Shown: positions 25,337 through 35,631 of the stretch, piece by piece
How the letters are laid out: every line of letters begins with the position of its first letter
Position numbering within the stretch: the first letter of the stretch is position 1
Origin: Gammaproteobacteria bacterium
GTDB lineage: Bacteria > Pseudomonadota > Gammaproteobacteria > Steroidobacterales > Woeseiaceae
Direction of reading: 5' to 3'
DNA: 64,000 bases
Assembly: GCA_013151645.1 (NCBI GenBank)
Contig: JAADHU010000019.1
Coordinates: forward strand, 62,001-126,000
Translations under genes and position numbers: made by a program
Notes under the pieces: model-generated
Told to the model about the DNA's origin: nothing
What the model saw: the letters and a program-made list of their open reading frames with translations, nothing else
The model's database searches: none

Positions 25337-26892
25337 GCGCAGCCGATACAATCCGGGTTTTCGTTCCGCGCGAAACGGCGGCTCTTTCACTGGGAGCCGA
25401 TGACGTCGCCGACGCCGTCGAACGTACCGCCAAAGAACTTAAATGCAAACTCGAGGTCATTCGCAATGGTTCCCGAGGCCTCAGTTATCTCGAACCAATG
25501 GTAGAAGTTCAGGTTGGTGAAGATCGTTTTGCTTACGGGCCCGTGCGCCCTGCCGATATCGTTGATCTGTTTGCGGCCGACTTCCTGCACGGTGGCGAGC
25601 ATGCGTTGGCGCTCGGCAATACGGCGAACATTCCCTACCTCAAATCGCAACAACGCTGGACCTTCCGGCGCTGCGGCCTGATCGACCCGCTGTCTGTTGC
25701 CGATTACCAGCGACACGGTGGCTTTGCGGGCCTGCGCAAGGCCTTCGAAACCGGTTCCACCGCGATTATCGAAGCAGTGACTGAATCCGGACTGCGCGGG
25801 CGCGGCGGGGCTGGATTCCCGACGGGCATCAAGTGGAAAACCGTCGCTGGCGCACAGGCCGATCAAAAATACATTGTCTGCAATGCCGACGAAGGAGACA
25901 GCGGCACATTCTCCGATCGGATCCTGATGGAGAGCGATCCGTTCACGCTCATTGAAGGCATGGTGATCGCCGCTTTCGCAGTCGGCGCCAGCCGGGGCTA
26001 CATTTATTTGCGATCGGAATACCCCTTGGCTCGTACGGTACTCGAAAAAGCGTTATCGATTTGCAAAGACCATCACTGGCTCGGCAAGGATATTGCCGGC
26101 AGCGGTTTCGAATTCGACATCGAACTGCATCTCGGTGCCGGTTCATACGTCTGCGGCGAAGAAACGGCCATGCTGGAAAGCCTGGAAGGAAAGCCGGGCC
26201 TCGTACGCTACAAACCACCGCTTCCCGCGCTCGAAGGTTTGTTCGGCAAACCCACCGTCGTCAATAATGTTGTCACGCTGGCCTCTGTTCCCGACATCGC
26301 CAGGCTCGGTGCCGATGCTTACGCCGACTACGGTGTCGGTCGGTCCCGGGGCACACTCGCCTTTCAGCTTGCCGGCAATATCAAGCGTGGCGGACTGGTT
26401 GAACTGGCCTTCGGCGCAACGCTCAGGGAGCTAATCGAAGACTGGGGTGGCGGTACGGCGTCGGGACGCCCCCTGCGCGCCGTACAGATCGGTGGCCCTT
26501 TGGGCGCGTATTTTCCGGAATCGCTGCTGGATACCGCGCTCGACTACGAAGCCTTCGCGGCGCTGGATGGCATGCTCGGCCATGGCGGCGTTGTCGTCTT
26601 TGACGATACAGTGGATATGGCCGCACAGGCTCGGTTTGCGATGGAATTCTGTGCCGTCGAATCCTGCGGAAAATGCACGCCGTGCCGCATCGGCTCGGTA
26701 CGCGGTGTCGAGGTTATTGACCGAATCGTCGCGAACGAAAATCGTGAGGAAAACCTGAAATTGCTGCATGATCTGTGCACGACGATGATTGACGGATCGC
26801 TGTGCGCAATGGGTGGATTAACGCCGTTGCCGGTACGCAGCGCGCTAAAATATTTTCCCGAGGACTTTGCTCCAACGGCGGGAGGAAGCTGA
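25333..26892 (+). CDS. fdsB: NAD-dependent formate dehydrogenase beta subunit (NuoF-like)
   Basis: The start is ATG 25333, overlapping the fdsG stop. The frame is open further upstream within fdsG, but that is a shadow. The 519-residue protein has an N-terminal thioredoxin-like part (about 1-110) and a NuoF core. Its features are the FMN/NADH site GRGGAGFPTGIKWKTV and NADEGDSGTFSDR, then GAGSYVCGEETAMLESLEG, and the 4Fe-4S ligands in ESCGKCTPCRIG with a last Cys in HDLCTTMIDGSLCAMGG. It receives electrons from the alpha subunit and reduces NAD+. Stop and next start share one base (TGATG). Confidence 0.96.
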   Translation: MSAADTIRVFVPRETAALSLGADDVADAVERTAKELKCKLEVIRNGSRGLSYLEPMVEVQVGEDRFAYGPVRPADIVDLFAADFLHGGEHALALGNTANIPYLKSQQRWTFRRCGLIDPLSVADYQRHGGFAGLRKAFETGSTAIIEAVTESGLRGRGGAGFPTGIKWKTVAGAQADQKYIVCNADEGDSGTFSDRILMESDPFTLIEGMVIAAFAVGASRGYIYLRSEYPLARTVLEKALSICKDHHWLGKDIAGSGFEFDIELHLGAGSYVCGEETAMLESLEGKPGLVRYKPPLPALEGLFGKPTVVNNVVTLASVPDIARLGADAYADYGVGRSRGTLAFQLAGNIKRGGLVELAFGATLRELIEDWGGGTASGRPLRAVQIGGPLGAYFPESLLDTALDYEAFAALDGMLGHGGVVVFDDTVDMAAQARFAMEFCAVESCGKCTPCRIGSVRGVEVIDRIVANENREENLKLLHDLCTTMIDGSLCAMGGLTPLPVRSALKYFPEDFAPTAGGS

Positions 26893-29717
26893 TGAACTCT
26901 ACACACGAAACCGATCTCGGTACGCCCGCAAGCCCGCAAAAAGAACGGATCAACATCGAAATCGACGGCCTCCCCGCCACCGTCACGGCCGGCTCGACCA
27001 TCCTGCGCGCCGCCCGGGAAGTCGGCATCGACATTCCCAAACTCTGTGCGACTGACAGCCTGAAGCCTTTCGGCTCCTGCCGATTGTGCCTGGTGCAGAT
27101 CGAGAATCGAAAAGGCTACCCCGCTTCCTGCACGACATTGGTCGAAGAAGGCATGCAGATTCGTACCCAGTCCGAACCACTCGCCGAACTGCGGCGCAAT
27201 GTGATGGAGTTGTATATATCGGACCACCCGCTGGATTGCCTGACCTGCGCTGCGAACGGCGACTGTGAGTTACAGGATATGGCGGGTGCCGTCGGTTTGC
27301 GCGACGTGCGCTACGGTTTCAGTGGCGAGAATCATCTCGACGCAGCGATCGACGACAGTAACCCGTATTTCACCTTTGACCCGAGCAAGTGCATCGTGTG
27401 CTCGCGATGCGTACGTGCGTGTGACGAAGTCCAGGGAACGCTGGCATTGACGATCGCAGGCCGCGGCTTCGACTCGAAGGTATCCGCAAGCATCGACGAA
27501 TCTTTTCTTGCTTCGGAATGTGTTTCCTGCGGCGCTTGCGTACAAGCCTGTCCCACCGCGACGTTGACTGAAAAAACGATCATCGATAACGGTCAGCCGG
27601 ATCACAGTGTCCTGACTACCTGCGCCTACTGCGGTGTCGGTTGCTCATTCAGAGCCGACATGAAAGGCGGTCAGGTCGTTCGCATGACGCCCGATAAGGG
27701 CGGCCAGGCCAATCATGGACACAGTTGTGTCAAAGGCCGGTTCGCGTGGGGTTACGCATCTCATAAAGACCGGATTCTTGAGCCGATGATTCGGGAAAGC
27801 ATTCATGATCCGTGGCGCAAGGTCAGTTGGAAAGAAGCCATCGACTACACGGCAAAGCGCTTTAAGGTCCTGCAAGAAAAATACGGTCGCAAGGCCATCG
27901 GCGGAATCACCTCATCCCGCTGCACCAATGAAGAAGTTTATGTGGTGCAAAAACTGGTGCGCGCAGCGTTCGGCAACAACAATGTCGATACCTGTGCCCG
28001 GGTTTGCCATTCACCTACCGGCTATGGCCTGAAGCAGACACTCGGAACCTCCGCCGGTACGCAACCATTCAACAGCGTAATGGATGCCGACGTCATCGTG
28101 GTTATCGGCGCGAACCCGACCGAGGGTCATCCGGTGTTCGCATCGCAAATGAAACGCCGGTTACGCGAGGGCGCCAGACTCATCGTCATCGATCCTCGGA
28201 AAATCGACCTGGTACGTTCGCCTCGAATCCAGGCGGACTACCATCTTGCATTGTTACCCGGAACAAACGTGCCCGTGATCAATGCGATCGCACACACGAT
28301 CGTGCACGAGGGACTGTTCGACGAACAGTACGTTGCCGAACGGTGTGATACGGATTCCTTCGAAGACTGGAAACGTTGCGTATTGAAAGCCGAAAACTCG
28401 CCGGAAGCTGTAGAAAAAATATCCGGTGTCCCTGCAGCTGACATTCGAGCGGCGGCACGACTGTATGGCAGCGCAACTCGCGGCGCAATCTATTACGGCC
28501 TCGGGGTCACCGAACACAGCCAGGGTTCGACCATGGTCATGGGCATGGCCAATCTCGCCATGGCGACCGGCAACCTCGGCTTCTCGGGCTGTGGCGTGAA
28601 TCCTATGCGCGGGCAAAACAACGTTCAGGGTTCCTGTGACATGGGTTCGTTCCCGCATGAGCTACCCGGGTACCGGCCCGTGCAGGATGACACTATACGC
28701 GGAGCATTCGAGAAACACTGGGGCGTAAAAATCGATGCCGAGCCGGGCTATCGCATACCGAATATGTTTGACGCGGCCATTGCTGGCGAATTTATGGGCA
28801 TGTATATCCAGGGAGAGGACATTGCCCAGTCAGACCCAAACACACATCATGTCGAAGCGGCACTCGGCAATATGGAGTGCATTGTCGTGCAGGACCTGTT
28901 CCTGAATGAAACGGCGAAATTCGCGCACGTATTCCTGCCGGGCACGTCCTTCCTGGAGAAGAATGGTACGTTTACGAACGCGGAACGACGCGTCAATCGC
29001 GTACGTCCGGTAATGGAACCGCAACAGGGAAAGGCAGAGTGGCGTATCACGCAGGATCTCGCTCAAGCGCTTGGTTATCCGATGGACTATCACGAAGAAG
29101 CGCAGATCATGGATGAAATCGCGGCTTTGACGCCGACCTTTACCGGTGTCTCCTTTGACTTGCTCGATCGAGTTGGCAGTATCCAGTGGCCGTGCAATGA
29201 CAATGCACCGAACGGCACACCGATCATGCATGTCGATAACTTTGTCCGCGGCAAGGGACTGTTTGTCGAAACCGACTATGTGCCCACGGAAGAACGTACC
29301 AATCGCAAGTTCCCGCTGTTGCTGACGACCGGCCGCACGCTGACACAATATAACGTGGGCGCGCAGACCCGCCGCACGGCAAATATCGTCTGGTACCACG
29401 AGGACTTGCTTGAGATCCACCCGCACGATGCGCAGACGCGTGGCATCAACGATGGCGATCGCGTCTCGCTGACCAGCCGCAAGGGTGACATCACGCTATT
29501 CGCCAAGGTAACCGAGAGGGTGCAACCCGGCGTTGTATACACAACCTTCCATGACCCGGAAACCGGTGCCAACGTCGTGACCACCGAATACAGCGACTGG
29601 GCGACCAGTTGTCCTGAATACAAAGTTACCGCGGTACAGATCGCGCCCGCGACACATCGCTCAAAATGGCAAAAAGAGTTTAGCGAGAAAGCCAGGGAAC
29701 AAGGAAAGATCTTGTAA
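26892..29717 (+). CDS. fdsA: NAD-dependent formate dehydrogenase alpha (catalytic) subunit
   Basis: A 941-residue molybdenum enzyme starting at ATG 26892. The N-terminal 2Fe-2S and NuoG-like region (FGSCRLCLVQIEN, HPLDCLTCAANGDCELQ) is followed by two 4Fe-4S motifs (CIVCSRCVRAC and CVSCGACVQAC). The bis-MGD domain opens with CAYCGVGCS. The Mo ligand is Cys372 in CARVCHSPTG, so this is the cysteine type, not selenocysteine; no in-frame TGA is present. It oxidises formate to CO2 in the cytoplasm and passes electrons to FdsG and FdsB for NADH. Length and domain order match soluble FdsABG enzymes. fdsC and fdsD are not seen beside it. Confidence 0.97.
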   Translation: MNSTHETDLGTPASPQKERINIEIDGLPATVTAGSTILRAAREVGIDIPKLCATDSLKPFGSCRLCLVQIENRKGYPASCTTLVEEGMQIRTQSEPLAELRRNVMELYISDHPLDCLTCAANGDCELQDMAGAVGLRDVRYGFSGENHLDAAIDDSNPYFTFDPSKCIVCSRCVRACDEVQGTLALTIAGRGFDSKVSASIDESFLASECVSCGACVQACPTATLTEKTIIDNGQPDHSVLTTCAYCGVGCSFRADMKGGQVVRMTPDKGGQANHGHSCVKGRFAWGYASHKDRILEPMIRESIHDPWRKVSWKEAIDYTAKRFKVLQEKYGRKAIGGITSSRCTNEEVYVVQKLVRAAFGNNNVDTCARVCHSPTGYGLKQTLGTSAGTQPFNSVMDADVIVVIGANPTEGHPVFASQMKRRLREGARLIVIDPRKIDLVRSPRIQADYHLALLPGTNVPVINAIAHTIVHEGLFDEQYVAERCDTDSFEDWKRCVLKAENSPEAVEKISGVPAADIRAAARLYGSATRGAIYYGLGVTEHSQGSTMVMGMANLAMATGNLGFSGCGVNPMRGQNNVQGSCDMGSFPHELPGYRPVQDDTIRGAFEKHWGVKIDAEPGYRIPNMFDAAIAGEFMGMYIQGEDIAQSDPNTHHVEAALGNMECIVVQDLFLNETAKFAHVFLPGTSFLEKNGTFTNAERRVNRVRPVMEPQQGKAEWRITQDLAQALGYPMDYHEEAQIMDEIAALTPTFTGVSFDLLDRVGSIQWPCNDNAPNGTPIMHVDNFVRGKGLFVETDYVPTEERTNRKFPLLLTTGRTLTQYNVGAQTRRTANIVWYHEDLLEIHPHDAQTRGINDGDRVSLTSRKGDITLFAKVTERVQPGVVYTTFHDPETGANVVTTEYSDWATSCPEYKVTAVQIAPATHRSKWQKEFSEKAREQGKIL

Positions 29718-29727
29718 GCCGCCGGGC

Positions 29728-29937
29728 TTAGTCTTTCTTCATTGCGCCCAGCGTGGCGTGCTGTCCGGTACTGTTATAGGGATCGCCACCCAGATTATTT
29801 TCATCGGCAAGCGTCAGCGTTTTCGATGCCTGCAGTCTTGCCTGGACGATTTCTATGTCCCGTGGGTTTTTAACGTCAGGCACGATATTGATCGTCCGCC
29901 GTAGCGCACTTCCCTGTTGTCTGGTTTTGCTGACCAT
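29728..29937 (-). CDS. Small protein of unknown function ending near a DPYNS motif
   Basis: A 69-residue basic protein starting at ATG 29937. It is preceded by GGAGGTGA ten bases upstream, an almost perfect Shine-Dalgarno sequence, which is the main reason to accept it. No signal peptide or membrane segment. The first half is basic (KTRQQGSALRRTINIVPDVK); the second has LTLADENNLGGDPYNSTG. I do not recognise a family. It does not resemble the FdsD subunit and converges on fdsA with ten bases between. The DPYNS string recurs at the end of the unrelated protein at 52769-53251. Confidence 0.55.
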   Translation of the reverse strand: MVSKTRQQGSALRRTINIVPDVKNPRDIEIVQARLQASKTLTLADENNLGGDPYNSTGQHATLGAMKKD

Positions 29938-30144
29938 CTGCTCATCACCTCCGGCGATTCTTCATGATTTATGATGAAGAGTTTTCACGTCGAGGTGAAT
30001 GTCAGTGGTCTGGAAAAACGCACCGCTGGTCAGTTGCTGACCGCCTGTCCGTCGTTTGCTACCGGCTATCGGTGCCCCTTGCCGATTCTGCCGTTCACCG
30101 GCACCGGCATTTCATCGATGAAATCAATGGCAGAAATGGATTTG

Positions 30145-30693
30145 CTACTTCTTCAATTTCTTGAATTTCGAGCCCTCAAGGGTCAGGTTGTACATCAGGC
30201 CCTTGGCATTGAACACAAAGCCGACAACCGGGTCTTTGATGTTGCCGGTATCGATCGCCTTGCCGGCACCAATGTCGATCAACGCGACCGAGCCGTCGAC
30301 ACCGACCTTCCAGCCCGAGCTATGACGAAATTTCTCGAGCGCTTCTTTCGTCATGAATGCGATCAGGACCGCCTTTGCCTGAGCACCCAACTGAAAGCCG
30401 ATCGAGCCTGCTGTTGTTCGGTAATAATCGACCGTCTTACCGCCGATACGCAGTGCACCTTCTCCCGTCTCCCCGCCGATGCCTATACCTACTTTAATCA
30501 CGCGAGGGAAAACCAGGATGCCCGCTGCCTGATCCAGGAAAACGTCTGCGCCGTTCACTTCGGCTTTGAAAATCTTCAGTGTCTCGTTAACGTCGACATC
30601 AATTTCCGCGCCGGATGCTGCATACGAGGAGAGCGGTGCCGCGAACATGGCAACGACGATGAACGTACTGGCACAGCGCATCAGAATCTTCAT
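30145..30693 (-). CDS. YSC84/SYLF-domain exported protein
   Basis: A 182-residue protein with a signal peptide (ILMRCASTFIVVAMFAAPLSSYA) and a SYLF-type lipid-binding domain (about 35-182). Recognisable blocks are AGILVFPRVIKVGIGIGGETGEGAL, the glycine-rich beta segment, and SIGFQLGAQAKAVLIAFMT. SYLF proteins bind phosphoinositides in eukaryotes; the bacterial secreted forms have no well-defined role. The gene lies between the formate dehydrogenase and histidine clusters and seems independent of both. Confidence 0.88.
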   Translation of the reverse strand: MKILMRCASTFIVVAMFAAPLSSYAASGAEIDVDVNETLKIFKAEVNGADVFLDQAAGILVFPRVIKVGIGIGGETGEGALRIGGKTVDYYRTTAGSIGFQLGAQAKAVLIAFMTKEALEKFRHSSGWKVGVDGSVALIDIGAGKAIDTGNIKDPVVGFVFNAKGLMYNLTLEGSKFKKLKK

Positions 30694-30872
30694 GATTTCA
30701 TTTCCCGTGGGTCAAATTTGGACGGCTTCGTCCACACCATGATAGCGCAACAATGCACTAGCAGATAGCAGCCGAAATTATGCCGAAAGCTGGCTGAAGC
30801 TGAGCTGAACGGCGCTCGCTCAGTCGTTCATCATTGACTCCACCACCCGGCGAAGCGCCATAAAATCGCCGA

Positions 30873-31673
30873 TCAGACCACCGTCCGCGAGTTTGCCGTT
30901 TCCATGTACGTTGAAAGCATGGCTTGCAACGTTTTCGTCAGTAGCGCCGCTCGCGGCTCGTCGTACTCACCAGTATCCTCGTCCATGTAGCTGCGCTGGG
31001 CCAGTTCGAGCTGTATGGCAAATTGCTGCTCCTCGATACGGCCGTAGTGGCGTGTAATAAACCCACCGCGAAACCGTCCGTCTATCACGGCCGAACAGGA
31101 CGAGGATGTTGCGACCGCCGCCACCGCATCGCGCAGGTATTCCGGACAGCTGTTGCCGTTATTGGTGCCGAGATTGAGTACCGGCAGCTCACCGGGAAAC
31201 AGCGACGGCACCTGACTCGGGATTGAATGTGCATCCCACAAAAGCGCATAGCCAAAGCGCGCTTTTATTTGTTGTAAACGACGCTGCAGTTGCTCGTGAT
31301 AGGGCTGCCAGTAGTTAACGATGCGCTGTTCTTTTTCGGCCGCCGATACGCCTTCACCGTGCCGATAAAGCGGCGCTCCGGAAAATGTTTTCGCCGGGCA
31401 CAAGCCGGTCGACACCTGACCTTCATAGAGCGCTGCATCTGTCGCGGACCGATTCAAATCGATGACGTAACGTGAATGGGTCGCAATGATCATGTTGGCA
31501 TTGAGTTCGGCACAGAACTCATACAATCGGGCGACATGCCAGTCCGTATCTGGAATGGACAAGGCCTCAGGCGTCATTTGCCGCGCAATATCCGCCGGAA
31601 TGTTGCGCCCGTCGTGGGGTACGCTCACGAGCAGCGGTGAATCGCCGTCACGAGCCTCGAAACATTCGTTCAT
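30873..31673 (-). CDS. hutG: N-formylglutamate deformylase
   Basis: A 266-residue zinc-dependent amidohydrolase that splits N-formylglutamate into glutamate and formate, the last step of the HutF route. The blocks SVPHDGRNIP (zinc His region), DTDWHVARLYEF, RYVIDLNRS and LLWDAHSIPSQVP are typical. The length is standard for HutG. It starts in an ATGA overlap with the hutH stop and ends the hutF-C-U-H-G operon. Formate released here could feed the formate dehydrogenase encoded about 1 kb away. Confidence 0.94.
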   Translation of the reverse strand: MNECFEARDGDSPLLVSVPHDGRNIPADIARQMTPEALSIPDTDWHVARLYEFCAELNANMIIATHSRYVIDLNRSATDAALYEGQVSTGLCPAKTFSGAPLYRHGEGVSAAEKEQRIVNYWQPYHEQLQRRLQQIKARFGYALLWDAHSIPSQVPSLFPGELPVLNLGTNNGNSCPEYLRDAVAAVATSSSCSAVIDGRFRGGFITRHYGRIEEQQFAIQLELAQRSYMDEDTGEYDEPRAALLTKTLQAMLSTYMETANSRTVV

Positions 31674-33205
31674 GCACCGAAACTCGGCAGGATTGCCCGC
31701 GAATGTCCCATGAAAGTGCCGTGATCCACCATGTTCGAGACTGCCGCTATATCACCGGCCAGTGACCGGTCGGTACTGTAGTTTGGCGATACCGCGCGAA
31801 TTTGGGCCATGAAACCCTCCAGCACGCCGGAACTCTGTTGCGGGTGATGGAAATCGATGCCCTGAGCCGCTGCGAGCAATTCGATGGCTACGATGTCGGC
31901 CGTATTGTCGAGCATCGTGTGCAGTCGATTGGCGGCGAACGTCGCCATGCTTACATGGTCTTCCTGATTCGCCGATGTCGGCAGGCTGTCAACACTGGCG
32001 GGATGCGCTATGGATTTATTCTCAGAGGCAAGTGCCGCCGCGGTCACCTGCGGCATCATGAAACCGGAATTCAAACCGCCGTCTTCTACCAGGAACGCCG
32101 GCAAGCCGCTGAGGTGGGAGTCGATCAACAAGGCAATGCGTCGTTCCGACAACGAGCCGATCTCGGCGATCGCCAGTGCCAGGTGATCGGCCGCAAAGGC
32201 GACCGGTTCCGCGTGGAAATTGCCGCCCGACAGGATCTCTCCCGTATCGACGAATACCAGCGGGTTGTCGGTCACCGCATTGGCCTCGGTGGTCAGCACG
32301 CTTGCGACATGACGAACAATATCGAGACAGGCGCCCATGACCTGCGGCTGGCAACGAATCGAATAGGGGTCCTGCACGCGCACGCAATCAACGTGCGACG
32401 CACGAATTTCGCTGCCACGCATGAGCTTACGCAATAACGAGGCGACATCGGCCTGCCCGGCATGGCCGCGAATCTCATGGATACGGGCGTCAAACGGTGT
32501 ATCGCTGCCTTTGATGGCGTCGGCCGCCATCGCACCTGCCGCCATGGCCGCCGACAGAACGTGCTCACACCGAAACAGCGCTGCGAGTGCCAATGCTGTC
32601 GATACCTGGGTGCCATTGAGTAACGCGAGCCCTTCTTTTGGTGCCAGTTCGAGCGCTGTCAGGCCGGCAGCCGTCAGCGCGTCCTTCGCCGACATCGTTT
32701 CGCCGCCGACACGAACCTCGCCGACGCCGATCAATGCACCGGCCATGTGCGCCAATGGCGCGAGATCACCGGACGCACCGACCGAGCCTTTCGATGGAAT
32801 GCACGGATAAATCCGGTGCTGCAAGAGCGCACAAAGACCATGCACCAGCTTCAGTCGCGCGCCCGAATAGCCTTGTGCCAATGCGGCTATCTTCATAACC
32901 ATCGTCAAACGGACGATCGGGTCGGGCAAGAGCGGTCCCGTGCCCACGGCGTGCGACAACACGAGATTCACCTGTAGTTTGGCCAGGTCATCGTTGCTTA
33001 TCTTGACCTGCGCGAGTTGTCCGAAACCGGTGTTGACGCCGTAAACCCGGTCGCCATGCGCCAGCACGTCCTCGATCACAGTGGCCGATCGGGCGATTCG
33101 CTGCTGGGCCGTGTCGCCGATCGTGACCTCAACGTCGTTTTCCCAAATAGTACGCAACTCCGCCAGCGATAGTGCCTGATCGTCGATATGCAGTTTCATC
33201 GCCAT
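31670..33205 (-). CDS. hutH: Histidine ammonia-lyase
   Basis: A 511-residue enzyme that removes ammonia from histidine to give trans-urocanate, the first step of the pathway. The Ala-Ser-Gly triad that forms the MIO prosthetic group is at residues 144-146 in GSVGASGDLAPLAHMAGALIG. Tyr and Phe residues of the active site lie in YGVNTGFG. Length and order are typical. ATG 33205 or the ATG two codons later could be the start. The gene is three bases from hutU and overlaps hutG. Confidence 0.98.
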   Translation of the reverse strand: MAMKLHIDDQALSLAELRTIWENDVEVTIGDTAQQRIARSATVIEDVLAHGDRVYGVNTGFGQLAQVKISNDDLAKLQVNLVLSHAVGTGPLLPDPIVRLTMVMKIAALAQGYSGARLKLVHGLCALLQHRIYPCIPSKGSVGASGDLAPLAHMAGALIGVGEVRVGGETMSAKDALTAAGLTALELAPKEGLALLNGTQVSTALALAALFRCEHVLSAAMAAGAMAADAIKGSDTPFDARIHEIRGHAGQADVASLLRKLMRGSEIRASHVDCVRVQDPYSIRCQPQVMGACLDIVRHVASVLTTEANAVTDNPLVFVDTGEILSGGNFHAEPVAFAADHLALAIAEIGSLSERRIALLIDSHLSGLPAFLVEDGGLNSGFMMPQVTAAALASENKSIAHPASVDSLPTSANQEDHVSMATFAANRLHTMLDNTADIVAIELLAAAQGIDFHHPQQSSGVLEGFMAQIRAVSPNYSTDRSLAGDIAAVSNMVDHGTFMGHSRAILPSFGA

Positions 33206-33208
33206 CGC

Positions 33209-34867
33209 CTAGAGATCAACCATGGGCAGATTGAGGTGATGCTCGCGCGCGCAATCAATCGCCTCCTCATAACCGGCATCCGCATGTCGCATGACGCCCG
33301 ATCCCGGATCGTTCCACAATACCCGTGCGATACGTTCATCCGCCTCCTTACTACCATCGCAAACGATGACGAAGCCGGCGTGTTGTGCATAGCCCATGCC
33401 AACGCCGCCGCCGTGGTGCAATGACACCCAGGTTGCGCCGCCGGCCGTACTCAACAACGCATTGAGCAATGGCCAGTCGGACACGGCATCCGAGCCATCG
33501 CGCATGGACTCGGTTTCACGATTCGGGCTCGCCACCGAGCCGCTGTCCAGGTGATCCCGACCAATCACAATCGGCGCTTTCAACTCGCCGCTACGCACCA
33601 TTTCGTTGAACGCGAGACCCAGGCGATCGCGCTCGCCGAGCCCGACCCAGCAAATTCGTGCGGGCATACCTTGAAATTGAATGCGTTCACGAGCGGCGTC
33701 CAGCCACTGGTGAAGATGTGCATCGTCGGGTATCAATTCCTTGACCTTCGCATCGGTCTTGTAGATGTCTTCGGGATCGCCGGACAACGCCGCCCAGCGA
33801 AACGGTCCGACACCACGGCAGAATAGTGGCCGCACATACGCCGGCACGAAGCCTGGAAAGTCAAAGGCATTCTCTACGCCCTCATCCAGCGCGACCTGAC
33901 GAATATTGTTGCCGTAGTCGAAAGTGGGTATCCCCATGTCGTTGTACTCAAGCATCGCCTTGACGTGAATCGCCATCGATTTGACCGATGCCGCAACCAC
34001 AGCATCGGGATCGGTTTCCCGTTGCTCGATCCATTGCTCAACCGACCAGCCAATCGGCAGGTAGCCGTTGGCCGGATCGTGTGCCGAGGTTTGGTCGGTC
34101 AACGCATCAGGCTTGATACCACGACGCAGCATCTCGGGCAGTAACTCACCCGCGTTACCCAGCAGACCCACCGAAATTGCCTTGCGCTCCCGGACGGCCT
34201 CGTCAATGATCGCCATCGCCTCGTCGAGAGTGGCGGCACTTCGATCGAGATAACCGGTTTCAAGCCGCTTGTCGATTCGATCCTGCTGGCATTCGATGGC
34301 CAGCATCGAGGCACCCGCCATCGTGGCCGCTAGTGGCTGCGCGCCACCCATGCCACCCAGTCCGGCCGTCAGGATCCAGCGCCCCGCCAAATCACCGTCA
34401 AAGTGCTGCCGCCCCATTTCAACAAAGGTTTCATAGGTACCCTGCACGATTCCCTGGCTACCAATATAGATCCAGGAGCCCGCCGTCATCTGACCGAACA
34501 TCATGAGGCCCTTTCGGTCGAGTTCCCGAAAGTGTTGCCAGTTCGCCCAGGCCGGTACCAGGTTCGAATTCGCGATGAGTACACGCGGCGCGTTGGCATG
34601 TGTCTTGAAAACGCCGACCGGTTTACCGGATTGAACCAGCAAGGTCTCGTCACTTTCGAGCTCGGTTAAACACTTGACGATTGCATCGAAACACTCCCAG
34701 TTTCGTGCCGCCTTGCCGATGCCGCCGTAAACGACCAGGTCATCCGGGCGTTCAGCGACTTCCGGATCCAGATTATTCATAAGCATGCGCAAAGGCGCTT
34801 CCGTTAACCAGCTTTTGGCCTGCAGTCTGGAGCCTGTTGCCGCTTTGATGATTCGCTTTTTAGTCAT
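33209..34867 (-). CDS. hutU: Urocanate hydratase
   Basis: A 552-residue NAD+-dependent enzyme that hydrates urocanate to imidazolone propionate; here NAD+ acts as an electrophile, not a redox carrier. Diagnostic blocks include [21 protein letters not shown], the nucleotide-binding [10 protein letters not shown], and [21 protein letters not shown] with the conserved Cys. The size is standard. It overlaps hutC by four bases (ATGA), so regulator and enzymes share one mRNA. Confidence 0.98.
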   Translation of the reverse strand: MTKKRIIKAATGSRLQAKSWLTEAPLRMLMNNLDPEVAERPDDLVVYGGIGKAARNWECFDAIVKCLTELESDETLLVQSGKPVGVFKTHANAPRVLIANSNLVPAWANWQHFRELDRKGLMMFGQMTAGSWIYIGSQGIVQGTYETFVEMGRQHFDGDLAGRWILTAGLGGMGGAQPLAATMAGASMLAIECQQDRIDKRLETGYLDRSAATLDEAMAIIDEAVRERKAISVGLLGNAGELLPEMLRRGIKPDALTDQTSAHDPANGYLPIGWSVEQWIEQRETDPDAVVAASVKSMAIHVKAMLEYNDMGIPTFDYGNNIRQVALDEGVENAFDFPGFVPAYVRPLFCRGVGPFRWAALSGDPEDIYKTDAKVKELIPDDAHLHQWLDAARERIQFQGMPARICWVGLGERDRLGLAFNEMVRSGELKAPIVIGRDHLDSGSVASPNRETESMRDGSDAVSDWPLLNALLSTAGGATWVSLHHGGGVGMGYAQHAGFVIVCDGSKEADERIARVLWNDPGSGVMRHADAGYEEAIDCAREHHLNLPMVDL

Positions 34868-35631
34868 AATGTTTTCACACCATTTCGTTGAATTTCAGTT
34901 TTCGGTTTGTGGGGCGCGACTGGTTTTGCATAGTGGCCGGACAATTCGTAGCGGCTGCCCGGATGGTGCAAACGTCCGTAGGTAACCGGCCGGCCCCTCG
35001 CCCAGGTTCGCCGGATGACAACGAGGCACGGCTCCTGCGCGGTCATTTGCAACAACTCCTGCACCGCCGAATCCGGCATGACTGCGCGTACAACATGATC
35101 CGCTTCCTGCAGCGGGGAAATGTCACTCAGATAGGCGCTTGGCGTGACCGTGGCAAAATCCTGCTGTAGCAACTCCGGCGCAAAATCCGGCACGACGTAA
35201 CGATCCTCGACCTGAATGGGTACAGCGTCTTCGCAATGCACCAGTAGCACATTGAACACGTCGCTACCCGCGGGAATCTGCAAGACGCGCGCGACCTCTT
35301 CATCGGCCACCTGGCGAACCTTTCGCACGACGTGTGCCGAATGTGCATGACCGCGGTGCGCAACTTCATCGGCAATGTTGCGAACCTCCAGTACATGCGA
35401 ATTGGCTTTCAGGTCGGAGACGAAGGTTCCACGACCCGCGACTCGATCGACATAGCCTTCATCGGTTAGCTCCCGCAATGCGCGATTGGCCGTCATTCGA
35501 GACACACCGGTGGACTCGACCAACTCATTTTCGGATGGCACGCGATCATGCGGGCGCAGATCACCGCTGGAGATCTGATCGATTATCAGGTCCTTGAGTT
35601 GCTGGTAACGAGGTCGTGTGGATACGTTCAT
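34864..35631 (-). CDS. hutC: HutC, GntR-family repressor of histidine utilisation
   Basis: A 255-residue regulator. Residues about 8-75 form a winged helix-turn-helix of the GntR/HutC type ([34 protein letters not shown]-like). The rest is a UTRA ligand-binding domain (about 95-240) with [19 protein letters not shown] and the [15 protein letters not shown] ending. HutC blocks hut promoters until urocanate binds. Lying inside the hut operon, it would control its own synthesis. The palindrome at 37021-37030 is the likely operator. Confidence 0.95.
   Translation of the reverse strand: MNVSTRPRYQQLKDLIIDQISSGDLRPHDRVPSENELVESTGVSRMTANRALRELTDEGYVDRVAGRGTFVSDLKANSHVLEVRNIADEVAHRGHAHSAHVVRKVRQVADEEVARVLQIPAGSDVFNVLLVHCEDAVPIQVEDRYVVPDFAPELLQQDFATVTPSAYLSDISPLQEADHVVRAVMPDSAVQELLQMTAQEPCLVVIRRTWARGRPVTYGRLHHPGSRYELSGHYAKPVAPHKPKTEIQRNGVKTL

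Noticed and set aside
29971-30768. 265-codon open frame on the plus strand opposite the SYLF gene
   Set aside because: The minus-strand frame has a signal peptide and SYLF blocks; the plus frame has neither a ribosome-binding site nor a recognisable domain.
30811-30951. Out-of-frame peptide ending GLIGDFMALRRVVESMMND overlapping the 3' end of hutG
   Set aside because: Protein-like but has no usable start except a late ATG giving 13 residues; HutG already has normal length and ending.
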